Of a stretch of DNA of 31,720 nt, positions 16,526 to 24,543 are shown piece by piece (the stretch's first letter is position 1; each line of letters starts with the position of its first letter). The notes under the pieces were generated by a model. That model had not been told where the DNA came from and made no database searches. It saw only the letters and a list, made by a program, of their open reading frames with translations. Source of the stretch: RGIG464 sp045643185 (lineage in GTDB: Bacteria; Myxococcota_A; Bradymonadia; UBA4248); contig JAZUKH010000228.1 of the NCBI GenBank assembly GCA_045643185.1, forward strand, positions 1 to 31,720, in the 5' to 3' direction. Both the position numbers and the translations under genes were made by a program.

Positions 16526-18217
16526 ATGCTGACAACTCTCGTCATTAAAGATTTTGCGATTATTTCGGAATTGGAACTTTCGTTTAGTTCAGGTATGACC
16601 GTATTGAGTGGTGAGACTGGGGCAGGTAAATCTATCATTATTAATGCGCTCAAGTTGCTTTTAGGTGGTCGTTCGACGAGTGACATCGTTCGTACTGGCT
16701 CAAAAGAGGCGGTCGTGGAAGGACTTTTCACGCTTGACCCTGGTCAGAGTGCCGTTCGCACGTATTTGGAGAGCCTAGGCGTGTCATTGGAAGATGACGA
16801 ATTTGTGATTCGTCGCACGGTTCCTCGGATAGGTCGTGGTCGCATTTACATTGGTGGCACGCTTCAAAGCGTGACGACACTTCGCGCGTTGATGCGTAGC
16901 GTCATGGACATCAGTGGTCAGCATGAACATGTGAGTCTTTTGGATACGGGGCGTCACCTTGCGATCGTAGATCGCTTTGCGGGTCTTGAAGGTGAAGTTT
17001 CGCGCTTTGGTGAGGTCTATCACCGATATGCTGGTTTAAAGAAAGAACGCGATGAGCTTGTTGCGCAAGTTGAAGACCGCGTCAGACGTCTCGACTTTCT
17101 GAATTTTGAGATCGACGAACTTGAGTCGGCTGACGTTCGTCCTGGTGAGAGCGACGAGGTGTCACGTGAGCTGAAACGCTTGGATCACGCGGCTCAGTGG
17201 CGTCAAACGGTCGACCACGCGGTGGATGGGCTTTACGACAGCGAACGCAGTGTGACGTCGCAGCTTGGTTCGATCGTTCGTGAACTGCGTGCCTTTTCGA
17301 GTTTTGACCGGGATGTGGCACGTATTTGTGAAAGCCTGACCGAAGCCAAGAGTCTGGTTGAAGACGCCGCCCACGATCTGCGTAGCGGCGATGAGATCGA
17401 AGATTCGCCTGAACGTTTGGAAACTTTACAAAATCGTCTTGCCGTCATCGATAAGCTTGAACGCAAATACCATGTTAAAGCGGACGAGCTTCAAAAATAT
17501 GTTGAGTCGTTGCAGCGAGAACGTGCATCACTGATTGTGAGCGATGCGCGTACGTCTGAGCTTGATCGTGAACTCGATCGTTTGCGCGACCAACTCATGA
17601 AAATGTCGGATCAACTCGGCCAAAAACGCCTTGAAGCTGGCAAACGGCTTGAAGCCGAAGCTACAGCGCGACTCAAGCTGCTCGCGATGGAACATGCCAA
17701 AGTATATGTTCAATGCGAACATAGCTCAGCTTTTGAATCGATGAAGTCCACAGGTGCGGACAACGTCGAATTGTTATTGCAGCCAAATCCTGGTGAAGAC
17801 CCCAAACCTTTGGCAAAAATCGCTTCTGGTGGTGAACTCTCACGCGTCCTTCTTGCACTTAAACGCGTTTTGGTTGAAAAGGACGACGTCGCAACTTACG
17901 TGTTCGATGAGGTCGACACGGGGATCGGGGGGGCGACGGCAACAAATGTCGCAGAGATGTTGCGTGAGGTGAGCGCGCATCATCAGGTCTTCTGTATCAC
18001 TCATCTCGCCAGTATAGCCTGCTATGCAGATTCTCAGTTTCTCGTCTCCAAAAGCGTCGTTGATTCGCGTACCGAAAGTCACATCACCTGCCTTGATGAG
18101 ACCGCGCGTGTCCAGGAGATCGCCCGTATGTTGGGTGGTTCCGCCATTACGCAAAAGACGATGGAACACGCTGCCGAAATGATTTCCAGCGCTCGCCATT
18201 CCATGGTTGCATCATGA
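16526..18217 (+). CDS. recN: DNA repair ATPase RecN
   Basis: SMC-like ATPase acting early in double-strand-break repair. It has 563 aa from the ATG at 16526, which has AAGGAG six bases upstream; an earlier ATG overlaps the terminator and is unlikely. Walker A is GETGAGKS (G29-S36) after the typical IKDFAIISELEL start. The centre is coiled coil (~residues 150-380). The ABC signature is ASGGELSR (433-440) and Walker B is YVFDEVDTGIGG with D461/E462, followed by CITHLASIACYAD. Its stop overlaps the next gene by ATGA, giving an unusual pairing with a cell-wall peptidase. It probably has its own promoter in or after the preceding terminator. No LexA-type box is evident by eye. Confidence 0.97.
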   Translation: MLTTLVIKDFAIISELELSFSSGMTVLSGETGAGKSIIINALKLLLGGRSTSDIVRTGSKEAVVEGLFTLDPGQSAVRTYLESLGVSLEDDEFVIRRTVPRIGRGRIYIGGTLQSVTTLRALMRSVMDISGQHEHVSLLDTGRHLAIVDRFAGLEGEVSRFGEVYHRYAGLKKERDELVAQVEDRVRRLDFLNFEIDELESADVRPGESDEVSRELKRLDHAAQWRQTVDHAVDGLYDSERSVTSQLGSIVRELRAFSSFDRDVARICESLTEAKSLVEDAAHDLRSGDEIEDSPERLETLQNRLAVIDKLERKYHVKADELQKYVESLQRERASLIVSDARTSELDRELDRLRDQLMKMSDQLGQKRLEAGKRLEAEATARLKLLAMEHAKVYVQCEHSSAFESMKSTGADNVELLLQPNPGEDPKPLAKIASGGELSRVLLALKRVLVEKDDVATYVFDEVDTGIGGATATNVAEMLREVSAHHQVFCITHLASIACYADSQFLVSKSVVDSRTESHITCLDETARVQEIARMLGGSAITQKTMEHAAEMISSARHSMVAS

Positions 18218-19755
18218 AATATAAATCTTCCCTCCTAAATCGACCTACGCGCCGTTTTCCAAAGACGGCGCTTGTGGGCATTGTTCTCATTCTGGTACTT
18301 GTGCTCGTCCTTGTCCTGACCTCTGGCGACGATGAAAATGTGGTTATTCCTGCAAGACCCATAGAGTCCTTGGACATGTCGGCCTTTATGAGTGACGACG
18401 AAATCAGTCGTCAGCAGTTCGATGAGTTTGAAGACGTTAATGCCCTTAACCCGACCAATCAGGGCGACACCAACGTTGATCCGTTTCACATCAACAGTAA
18501 GATCAAAAAAAATCAGACCCTTTTTGTGGCCCTTAAAAGCTATGATCTGGATCAAAGCGATATTCATTTGCTCATCGCTGCGATGCAGAATATCGTCGAT
18601 TTCCGAAAAACGAAACCAGGCGATAAATACGAAGTCGAATTAGATGCCAGTCGACGCATCGTACGCTTTATTTACGAGATCTCTCCTGAAGATATCACCA
18701 TCGCTGAGCGCGATGGCAGCGTTTTTATTGCTCAAAAAGTCGATGTTCACAAGAAAGTGGAAGACATCCACGTTACGGGGACACTCGAAACCTCGCTATA
18801 CGATGCATTTACGTCGTTGGGTGAGTCAGGCGAACTGGCTTCAAAATTCATGTCTCTCTTTAAATATGACATCGATTTTGGTGTCTCTTCCCAACGCGGT
18901 GATCAATTCAGTGTGCTCGTTGAAAAGGTGACGTTGAATGGTAAGTTTTATCGTTATGGTCGATTGTACGCAGCACGCTATGTCAGCCGCGCGCTCGGTC
19001 GCACACTCAACGCGTTTTATTTTGATGAAACGAAGGACGAAACGCTCATCGGTTATTACGATGAACAAGGACGCACGCTGAAACGGCTTTTTTTAAAAAC
19101 GCCCGTTGTGGGGTGCCGCATGACAAGCCCGTATGATCCCAAACGCTTTCACCCGATTCTTAAACGCGTTCGTCCTCACAATGGCATCGATTGGGCTGGT
19201 CAGACGGGTACGCATGTTATGGCTTTTGGGGATGGTGTCGTCACAACAGCCGAGTGGAAGGGGGGAAACGGCAATTTGCTCATCATTGAACATCCCCATG
19301 GTTACACATCTATCTATGCCCATTTGTACAATTTTGCAGTGGGAATCAAAAAAGGCGTGAAGGTTAAACGCGGCCAATATGTGGCACAACTTGGATCGAC
19401 TGGCCTTTCAACCGGACCTCACCTTCATTTTGGTGTCAAAAAAAATGGCCAGTATATCGATCCGGCCAGCGTCGATACGGAGCATGCGTTTGCGTTGACA
19501 GGGCGCGATATGATGGCCTTTGAAAAGCGACGCGACGAATATTTGTCAAAACTCGTTGAATCCACCGAAATTATCCCTGAATTAGATAAAACAGTGTCCC
19601 CTGAAATACAGACGACTGTGTCTGAAAACTCAGAAGTGACGGTGGCAGGGGCAAACGATGCAGTCATGCCGGAGGGGCAGCGCGATACCATGCAAATCAA
19701 TTTGTCGGAAAGTGTTCCTCAGGATGAGGTTTTCGATCAAGATGTTTACGAATAG
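18214..19755 (+). CDS. Membrane-anchored M23 (LytM) peptidase
   Basis: Probable cell-wall endopeptidase or amidase activator, held in the inner membrane and facing the periplasm. A hydrophobic segment spans residues ~18-36 after a basic N-terminus. Residues ~95-300 form an OapA/Csd3-like region (IKKNQTLFVALKSYDL; RGDQFSVLVE), as in MepM-type enzymes. The M23 domain (~310-420) keeps the zinc ligands and active site: HNGID (H322, D326), the IYAHL histidine, and PHLHFG (H403, H405). It therefore looks catalytically competent rather than a degenerate EnvC-type. A disordered acidic tail (~430-513) follows. The start overlaps recN by four bases (ATGA), so they are translationally coupled. Confidence 0.92.
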   Translation: MKYKSSLLNRPTRRFPKTALVGIVLILVLVLVLVLTSGDDENVVIPARPIESLDMSAFMSDDEISRQQFDEFEDVNALNPTNQGDTNVDPFHINSKIKKNQTLFVALKSYDLDQSDIHLLIAAMQNIVDFRKTKPGDKYEVELDASRRIVRFIYEISPEDITIAERDGSVFIAQKVDVHKKVEDIHVTGTLETSLYDAFTSLGESGELASKFMSLFKYDIDFGVSSQRGDQFSVLVEKVTLNGKFYRYGRLYAARYVSRALGRTLNAFYFDETKDETLIGYYDEQGRTLKRLFLKTPVVGCRMTSPYDPKRFHPILKRVRPHNGIDWAGQTGTHVMAFGDGVVTTAEWKGGNGNLLIIEHPHGYTSIYAHLYNFAVGIKKGVKVKRGQYVAQLGSTGLSTGPHLHFGVKKNGQYIDPASVDTEHAFALTGRDMMAFEKRRDEYLSKLVESTEIIPELDKTVSPEIQTTVSENSEVTVAGANDAVMPEGQRDTMQINLSESVPQDEVFDQDVYE

Positions 19756-19853
19756 CCCGTTAATCAGGGTTGTATGTCGGCTCGTGAGCTACAACGTTCA
19801 GAAATCAACGAAGTGGCTTTTCAGGCATTGATTTAACGCAGGCGAGAGAACGC

Positions 19854-19904
19854 CATTGTCCGGTCAGTTCGTTGGCTCAGTCCAATCGGGGGACGCGGAC
19901 AATG
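19854..19904. other. Stem-loop in convergent intergenic region
   Basis: CATTGTCCG (19854-19862) and CGGACAATG (19896-19904) pair perfectly, and TTGG/CCAA can pair inside. It lies between the convergent M23 gene (stop 19755) and the minus-strand gene ending at 19942. No T run follows either arm. It may be a transcript-end or small structured RNA; nothing more can be said. Confidence 0.3.
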
Positions 19905-19941
19905 CGTTTGCTTATGATGGGTTCAGATGTTGGTTGCGTTG

Positions 19942-20331
19942 TTATTTCGCGGCTTCGTCGAGGAATTTAGCTTCACTCCAACCTTGAAATTCGCGGCACA
20001 GGTGATCTTCAATATCGGGTTTGTTTTGGAGTTCGCGTTGAATGATCTTATTAAAAGCCTCGTTGAGTCTCGCTTGGTCCTGTTCGGGCATTTTGTCTTT
20101 CATGGCTTTGAAGCTATTGATAAATTCTGTTTCGTTCGTGCATTCGATGATCATTTTTTCGCGAGGCGTGTTTTGAATACGCTGATTCGTTTCTTCGACT
20201 TGGGCAACCGTCTGCGTTTGTGAAGCGGTATCACTTGTGATTTGATTGATGATATCGGGATTTTGGTAATATGTATAAGCGCCAGCAGCAATGGCGACAC
20301 CAGCAATTCCGACAACGACAGATTTTTTCAT
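19942..20331 (-). CDS. Small membrane-anchored protein, 129 aa
   Basis: Unrecognised small protein. The start at 20331 is chosen because AAGGAGAA precedes it; an upstream frame extension to 20379 overlaps the neighbouring gene. MKKSVVVGIAGVAIAAGAYTYY is a single N-terminal membrane anchor or uncleaved signal. The remaining ~105 residues are helical and charged with two cysteines (IIECTN, HLCREF) that could pair outside the cytoplasm. It is the last of three minus-strand genes (gap of 16 bases to the previous stop), all with one N-terminal membrane segment. Confidence 0.75.
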   Translation of the reverse strand: MKKSVVVGIAGVAIAAGAYTYYQNPDIINQITSDTASQTQTVAQVEETNQRIQNTPREKMIIECTNETEFINSFKAMKDKMPEQDQARLNEAFNKIIQRELQNKPDIEDHLCREFQGWSEAKFLDEAAK

Positions 20332-20347
20332 ATAAATTCTCCTTTCT

Positions 20348-21181
20348 TTACTTGGCTGGGCAAGTTTGAGCCTGGTCATTAATGATAATGTTTTTATATT
20401 TCATCGCACAAAATAGCGATGTCAGCGACGTTATGGTGTTTTCCAACGCTTTCTCGTTATATTTTTGACTAAATTCTTGAATGATCGACGCTTCAAGGTG
20501 TTCCTTAATGGCATCAATGGCGCGGTCATCAGCGTGCTCTGCCCAAAATGATTCGACATTTGATAAAAACTGTATTTTTTGAGGCATACATTTTACTTTT
20601 AAGGCATCATTGTGATACTTAATTTGTAATTGTTTAATGGTCGAATCTATATCTATTCGATTTGAAGAAATCTCCACTTCGTCTAGGTCGAGATAGTAAC
20701 CGCACTTTTCGTTGAGCGTAATAATAAATATTTTGTCATTCTCATCATTTCTGCGCTTATTTTCTTCTTCGCATAGTGTGAATCTTTGTTTTAATTCAAG
20801 ATTTTCTGCAAAGCGGCCTAAGATCCGATTTTGTTCGATTGATTGTGAGAGCTTAGCGAGTGCAGATTGGCTGCAATCATTTTGAGTTGAGATCCCAACG
20901 ATATTTTGTTTTAAATTGACCCCGAATGATGTCAATATTTTTTGGACATTTTCGTCGTTGGACATAATGTAATTTTCTTGAATAGAACTCAATAGATATA
21001 GATCACCGGTCGGTGTCACAGACTTAGTCTGTGTCGCCGTTTGTTCAAGGGTAATGGGGTGCATCGGTTCAAGCAGCATATCGACCGTTTCAACGCCCAA
21101 AATTAATGTAAATATACAAAGAATAACGATCAATCCCCATACGGTTGCAGTATTTACGGAGGTTTTAAGTGATTCTCTCAT
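20348..21181 (-). CDS. Membrane-anchored DUF4230-like protein, 277 aa
   Basis: One N-terminal transmembrane segment (~residues 13-35, GLIVILCIFTLILG) and an extracytoplasmic remainder. The segment from ~145 to 265 (CGYYLDLDEVEISSNRIDI, then a helix ending in ALENTITSLTSLFCAMKYK) follows the DUF4230 outline: a beta 'GIDLsei..I' pattern, then a long helix and a short terminal strand. I consider this a divergent member; the function of that family is unknown. AAGGAGG precedes the ATG closely. It lies nine bases after the stop of the next upstream gene, which looks like a paralogue. Cysteines in the Leu/Ile-rich region could form disulphides. Confidence 0.75.
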   Translation of the reverse strand: MRESLKTSVNTATVWGLIVILCIFTLILGVETVDMLLEPMHPITLEQTATQTKSVTPTGDLYLLSSIQENYIMSNDENVQKILTSFGVNLKQNIVGISTQNDCSQSALAKLSQSIEQNRILGRFAENLELKQRFTLCEEENKRRNDENDKIFIITLNEKCGYYLDLDEVEISSNRIDIDSTIKQLQIKYHNDALKVKCMPQKIQFLSNVESFWAEHADDRAIDAIKEHLEASIIQEFSQKYNEKALENTITSLTSLFCAMKYKNIIINDQAQTCPAK

Positions 21182-21190
21182 GTGGCCTCC

Positions 21191-21925
21191 TTATGACTTT
21201 CGACTGACGATGATGACGGTTTGATAACCGAGACTTTTTAAGAAATTTGTGAAAAAGAATTCGGTGCTCTGCTGCACGTCTTTTCCAAAGATCGGTAACC
21301 AGTTTTCTTTAAGAACTTCCTGATATGCCTGATGGCGTATGGCTTCTTTTAGACCATGTTCAACTTCTCGCGAATCTTTAAATATCCAACCGCTTTCAGC
21401 TGCGCAAAATGGTTTTTTATGGGTATTTTCATCGTGATATTTCAGGCTGTAACCACTGTTGATAATATGTGGCTGCGGCAGGCGAATTTCGATAGAACGA
21501 TTCATTTCATCATTATCGTCGATCGTAATATCATTGGCGCTGAGTTCTGAAAGATCATAGCCGAATTGAAGCGATATCTCGACAGGAATACTGCAGAATT
21601 TCTTTTCATTTGTAATGAGTGCCGAAAAATCAAATCCGTTATTCTGATGGTCAGAGGTATATACCGCTAATTTTTCGATGGTGACATTTAATACCGCAAG
21701 TTCGCTATTCTCTCGTAGCTGTTGAAGAATCTCAAATGATGAGTCTTTCTGCTGAGCCGGAAAAGGCGTGCCATGACTTTGAAAAAAACTCGCTGCAATA
21801 AAAGCTATGCATGCACATATAAATAATGGCAAGATCGCTGGCAAGACGGCTGATGTCAATGCTTTCGTTCTCAAAATAGCATTGAGTGAACGAAGTTCTT
21901 CATTAGAAATGGGGTCTTTATTCAT
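21191..21925 (-). CDS. Membrane-anchored DUF4230-like protein, 244 aa
   Basis: First gene of a three-gene minus-strand set. A transmembrane segment covers residues ~27-47 (VLPAILPLFICACIAFIAA). The rest follows DUF4230 well: a strand pair with FGYDLSELSANDITI, then IEIRLPQPHIINSGYSLKY, a C-terminal helix with paired Glu/Lys, and FLKSLGYQTVIIV at the end. In known members this domain is membrane-tethered and of unknown role. No strong ribosome site precedes the ATG, so the start is uncertain by a few codons. Its tandem arrangement with a second such protein suggests duplication followed by divergence, possibly forming a hetero-oligomer. Confidence 0.75.
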   Translation of the reverse strand: MNKDPISNEELRSLNAILRTKALTSAVLPAILPLFICACIAFIAASFFQSHGTPFPAQQKDSSFEILQQLRENSELAVLNVTIEKLAVYTSDHQNNGFDFSALITNEKKFCSIPVEISLQFGYDLSELSANDITIDDNDEMNRSIEIRLPQPHIINSGYSLKYHDENTHKKPFCAAESGWIFKDSREVEHGLKEAIRHQAYQEVLKENWLPIFGKDVQQSTEFFFTNFLKSLGYQTVIIVSRKS

Positions 21926-22058
21926 ATTTTTGAATGAATGATGGTTTGTTATTCATGTTCATAGTTTACTACTGAGTAGCCAAACGGCTGCATGGTCAAA
22001 GAGGCCATTCCCCTTGACCAATTCTCCAGATAACTCATAGCATATAACGTAGTAATGT

Positions 22059-22185
22059 TGTACAAAATAGTTGACACTCTTTCTGCAAGGATTCTGTAAG
22101 CTGGCGGAAGCCGCCGGAGGGGGCTATGAGGAAACGAAAGCAGTATGATCATTCGTTCAAAGTTCAGACAGTCAAATGGCGCTAA
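22059..22185 (+). mobile_element. IS3-family insertion sequence remnant (left end)
   Basis: TGTACAAAATAGTTGACA at 22059 resembles the terminal inverted repeat of IS3/IS150-type elements. It is followed at the usual distance by GGAGG and an ATG opening a transposase-like frame (22126). The element stops abruptly after ~130 bases, next to the end of the MocR-type gene; no right end or remaining transposase is visible. Confidence 0.6.
22126..22185 (+). pseudogene. Truncated transposase OrfA start
   Basis: Nineteen codons reading MRKRKQYDHSFKVQTVKW then a stop match the N-terminus of IS3-type OrfA helix-turn-helix proteins (basic start, then 'Y...FK..aVk'). The ribosome site overlaps a GGCGG/CCGCC hairpin. 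Everything after the first helix is missing, so it is non-functional. Confidence 0.6.
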
Positions 22186-22192
22186 AAATCGG

Positions 22193-23545
22193 TTAGGCTA
22201 AAGTGTGTTTCAGAAGTATTAATCCAGTTTTTAACTGCTCTATAGATTTCGTAGAAGACAAAGACACCCTTAAAAATGCGTGCTTTGGATTTTTCTCAAC
22301 GGCAAAACGGTACGAATGACATACGCGTATGCCAATATCAAGGGCGTGAGCTTCAAAATCAGGTCCATTCTCGGTGCTGGAAATCGGCAACATCCTAAAC
22401 AGGCTTTCATTGTACCCTGCGTTATGCGTATCAGGAAAAATTGACTCATATAATTGATTTGCCTGTAGTGCCATATTTCTTTTTTCTTTTAAGATAATAT
22501 CTGTTTTGTTTGATATTATTAATTGCGACATGATTTCTGCATCTAATGCGCTTGCTTTGATATTTGTTAAAAATAATCCTTGCATCATACATTTGCGATA
22601 TTTCTCAGGAAAAGTCGAAAATGTAATACGCAATCCGGGAGCGATAAGTCGCGTCGCCGCAGCTATATATATTGTCTGATTGGGCAAACGATCATAAAAC
22701 GATCTATGATTTCCGGGGATTAACGCGGCATCATCTTCGATTATAATTAATTGATGCTGTGCACAGACATCGGCAATCGCATCACGTCGAGCCTCTGACA
22801 TCGTGATTGTTGTTGGATTTGCGCAATTCGGCATTAAATAAATGCCCTTCAATTTTTTCATTTTGCATGCCTCATGAAGCGCCTCCGGAACCATTCCATT
22901 TTTATCGCCAGCAATCGGTACGAGATGGATATGAGCTAAGCGCGCGGCGCCTATCAGATTTGCATAAGTATACGTGTCCGTAGCTAAGGCATCGCCTATA
23001 TGAAATAATGACAATAGAGCTGTCGTGATAGCATTCTGAGCGCCGGCAAAGATTGCCGTGTGTTCAAAATCTGTTGTAATTCCAGATCGTGCCATCCACT
23101 GTACCCCTGCAATCCGTTGGTGTTCAAGCCCCTCCCGATTTGTATAGCTAAACAAATTTCCTAACGCATCACGTGTTAACACCTCTCGTGCCGCCTCCAC
23201 AACCGTTCGTGTCATTTCTGGAAAACCAAGAACTACGCCGAGTTCAATGACTTCTGTAGTGCGTTCGGCATGTGCTTGATGTGCAACAAAGGTACCGCGG
23301 CCGGTCACGCCATATATTAATTGCCTTTCACGACATAAATCGTATGCACGTGTTATCGTCGTGAAGTTCATATCAAGGTAATCTGCTAATGCCCTTTGTG
23401 GCGGTAGTTTGGTTCCAGGCGCCAATTTTCCGCTTTGAATATCATGCTCTAATATCGATGCAAGTGATAAATAATAGGGATACGTTAATAACGCTTTTGA
23501 TGGCATCCATGTCAGCGGAAATTTTAAATAGTCATTGACCGGCAT
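22193..23545 (-). CDS. pdxR: MocR/PdxR-type GntR regulator, Lys-to-Arg at PLP site
   Basis: Transcription regulator with an N-terminal GntR winged helix (residues ~20-90; KLPPQRALADYLDMNFTTITRAYD, then YGVTGRGTFVA) fused to a fold-type I aminotransferase domain. The start is the ATG with GGAGGA six bases upstream, giving 450 aa. NPTTITMS (243-250) and IIEDD (268-272) align with the family. The usual SK(T/x)LAPGLR motif reads TRLIAPGLR, so the Schiff-base Lys is Arg299. It is divergent from pdxS/pdxT, the classic target of PdxR, so by context it should control vitamin B6 synthesis, perhaps sensing PLP non-covalently. The name is assigned from this context. Confidence 0.85.
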   Translation of the reverse strand: MPVNDYLKFPLTWMPSKALLTYPYYLSLASILEHDIQSGKLAPGTKLPPQRALADYLDMNFTTITRAYDLCRERQLIYGVTGRGTFVAHQAHAERTTEVIELGVVLGFPEMTRTVVEAAREVLTRDALGNLFSYTNREGLEHQRIAGVQWMARSGITTDFEHTAIFAGAQNAITTALLSLFHIGDALATDTYTYANLIGAARLAHIHLVPIAGDKNGMVPEALHEACKMKKLKGIYLMPNCANPTTITMSEARRDAIADVCAQHQLIIIEDDAALIPGNHRSFYDRLPNQTIYIAAATRLIAPGLRITFSTFPEKYRKCMMQGLFLTNIKASALDAEIMSQLIISNKTDIILKEKRNMALQANQLYESIFPDTHNAGYNESLFRMLPISSTENGPDFEAHALDIGIRVCHSYRFAVEKNPKHAFLRVSLSSTKSIEQLKTGLILLKHTLA

Positions 23546-23564
23546 TTTTTGTCCTCCATACAAT
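23535..23564 (+). promoter_or_regulatory. Candidate pdxS promoter
   Basis: TTGACC (23535-23540), an 18-base spacer, and TACAAT (23559-23564). The -35 lies inside the start of the divergent regulator gene and the -10 in its operator. The pdxS leader would be about 100 bases. Confidence 0.5.
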
Positions 23565-23578
23565 TCTCAAATTGTATG
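23557..23578. promoter_or_regulatory. 22-bp palindrome, candidate PdxR operator
   Basis: CATACAATT-CTCA-AATTGTATG, perfect 9-bp arms. It abuts the ribosome site of the MocR-type gene and covers a TACAAT -10 box on each strand, one for each divergent gene. A regulator bound here would block both promoters. Confidence 0.65.
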
Positions 23579-23670
23579 CTTTTAGCACAAGCGTTAACTA
23601 TGTCGCAACCCGATTGATTCGGGGAATGTCTGTTATTGTGCTTTACGCACGCATTATCAAGGGACTTATG

Positions 23671-24543
23671 ATGGAAAACAGAAGTGATCTTAATCGACAA
23701 CTGGCTCAAATGCTGAAAGGCGGCGTCATTATGGACGTTACAACCCCCGAACAAGCTAAAATAGCGCAAGAAGCAGGAGCTTGCGCCGTCATGGCACTCG
23801 AACGCATTCCCGCTGATATTCGCGCAGCCGGCGGTGTTAGCCGAATGAGTGATCCGGCTATGATCCGCGGAATTCAGGACGCCGTTTCTATTCCGGTCAT
23901 GGCTAAATGCCGCATTGGTCATATCGCTGAAGCACGTGTTCTCGAAGCCATTGAAATTGATTACATCGACGAGAGTGAAGTTCTGTCGCCTGCGGATGAT
24001 TTGTATCACATTGAAAAACGTGCGTTTTCCGTTCCCTTCGTATGTGGCGCGCGCGATTTAGGTGAAGCGCTCCGCCGCGTTGAAGAAGGCGCATCTATGA
24101 TTCGTACCAAAGGTGAACCCGGTACCGGCGACGTTGTTCAAGCGGTGCGCCACATGCGAAAAATGCAATCTCAAATCCGCGAAGTGGCAAATCTTGCTCC
24201 CGACCAATTATACGAAATAGCGAAAGAACTCTGCGTACCTGTCGAACAGCTTCGAATCGTCCACGATACAGGCCGTCTTCCTGTCGTTAACTTCGCCGCG
24301 GGCGGTGTTGCCACCCCGGCAGATGCGGCACTCATGATGATGCTCGGCGCTGAAGGCGTTTTTGTGGGCAGCGGCATCTTCAAAAGCGGTAATCCCGCCA
24401 AACGCGCCGCAGCCATCGTTCAAGCCGTCATCAATTGGCAAGACGCCAAGCTGATTGCCAAACTTTCCGAAAAACTCGGCGAAGCAATGGTCGGCATCAA
24501 TGAAAACGAGATCCAAACGATCATGGAAGCACGAGGCGTATAA
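23671..24543 (+). CDS. pdxS: Pyridoxal 5'-phosphate synthase lyase subunit PdxS
   Basis: Synthase subunit of the DXP-independent pyridoxal phosphate route. It builds PLP from ribose 5-phosphate, glyceraldehyde 3-phosphate and ammonia supplied by PdxT. It has 290 aa from the ATG at 23671 (AAGGGA six bases upstream; an in-frame ATG three bases earlier is too close). The longer frame to 23572 would cross the operator and is not used. The catalytic Asp is in IMDVTTPEQA (D22), the imine Lys in PVMAKCRIGH (K79), and the second Lys in MIRTKGEPGTG (K147). GGVATPADAALMMMLGAEGVFVGSGIF is the phosphate-binding end. It overlaps pdxT by one base (TAATG). Confidence 0.97.
   Translation: MENRSDLNRQLAQMLKGGVIMDVTTPEQAKIAQEAGACAVMALERIPADIRAAGGVSRMSDPAMIRGIQDAVSIPVMAKCRIGHIAEARVLEAIEIDYIDESEVLSPADDLYHIEKRAFSVPFVCGARDLGEALRRVEEGASMIRTKGEPGTGDVVQAVRHMRKMQSQIREVANLAPDQLYEIAKELCVPVEQLRIVHDTGRLPVVNFAAGGVATPADAALMMMLGAEGVFVGSGIFKSGNPAKRAAAIVQAVINWQDAKLIAKLSEKLGEAMVGINENEIQTIMEARGV

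Noticed and set aside
21949..22152. 67-codon minus-strand frame
   Set aside because: Covers the antisense of the IS remnant; no ribosome site or family match.
23572..23670. N-terminal extension of pdxS
   Set aside because: It would cross the palindrome and predicted promoter; PdxS proteins start near MENRSDLN and a ribosome site precedes that ATG.
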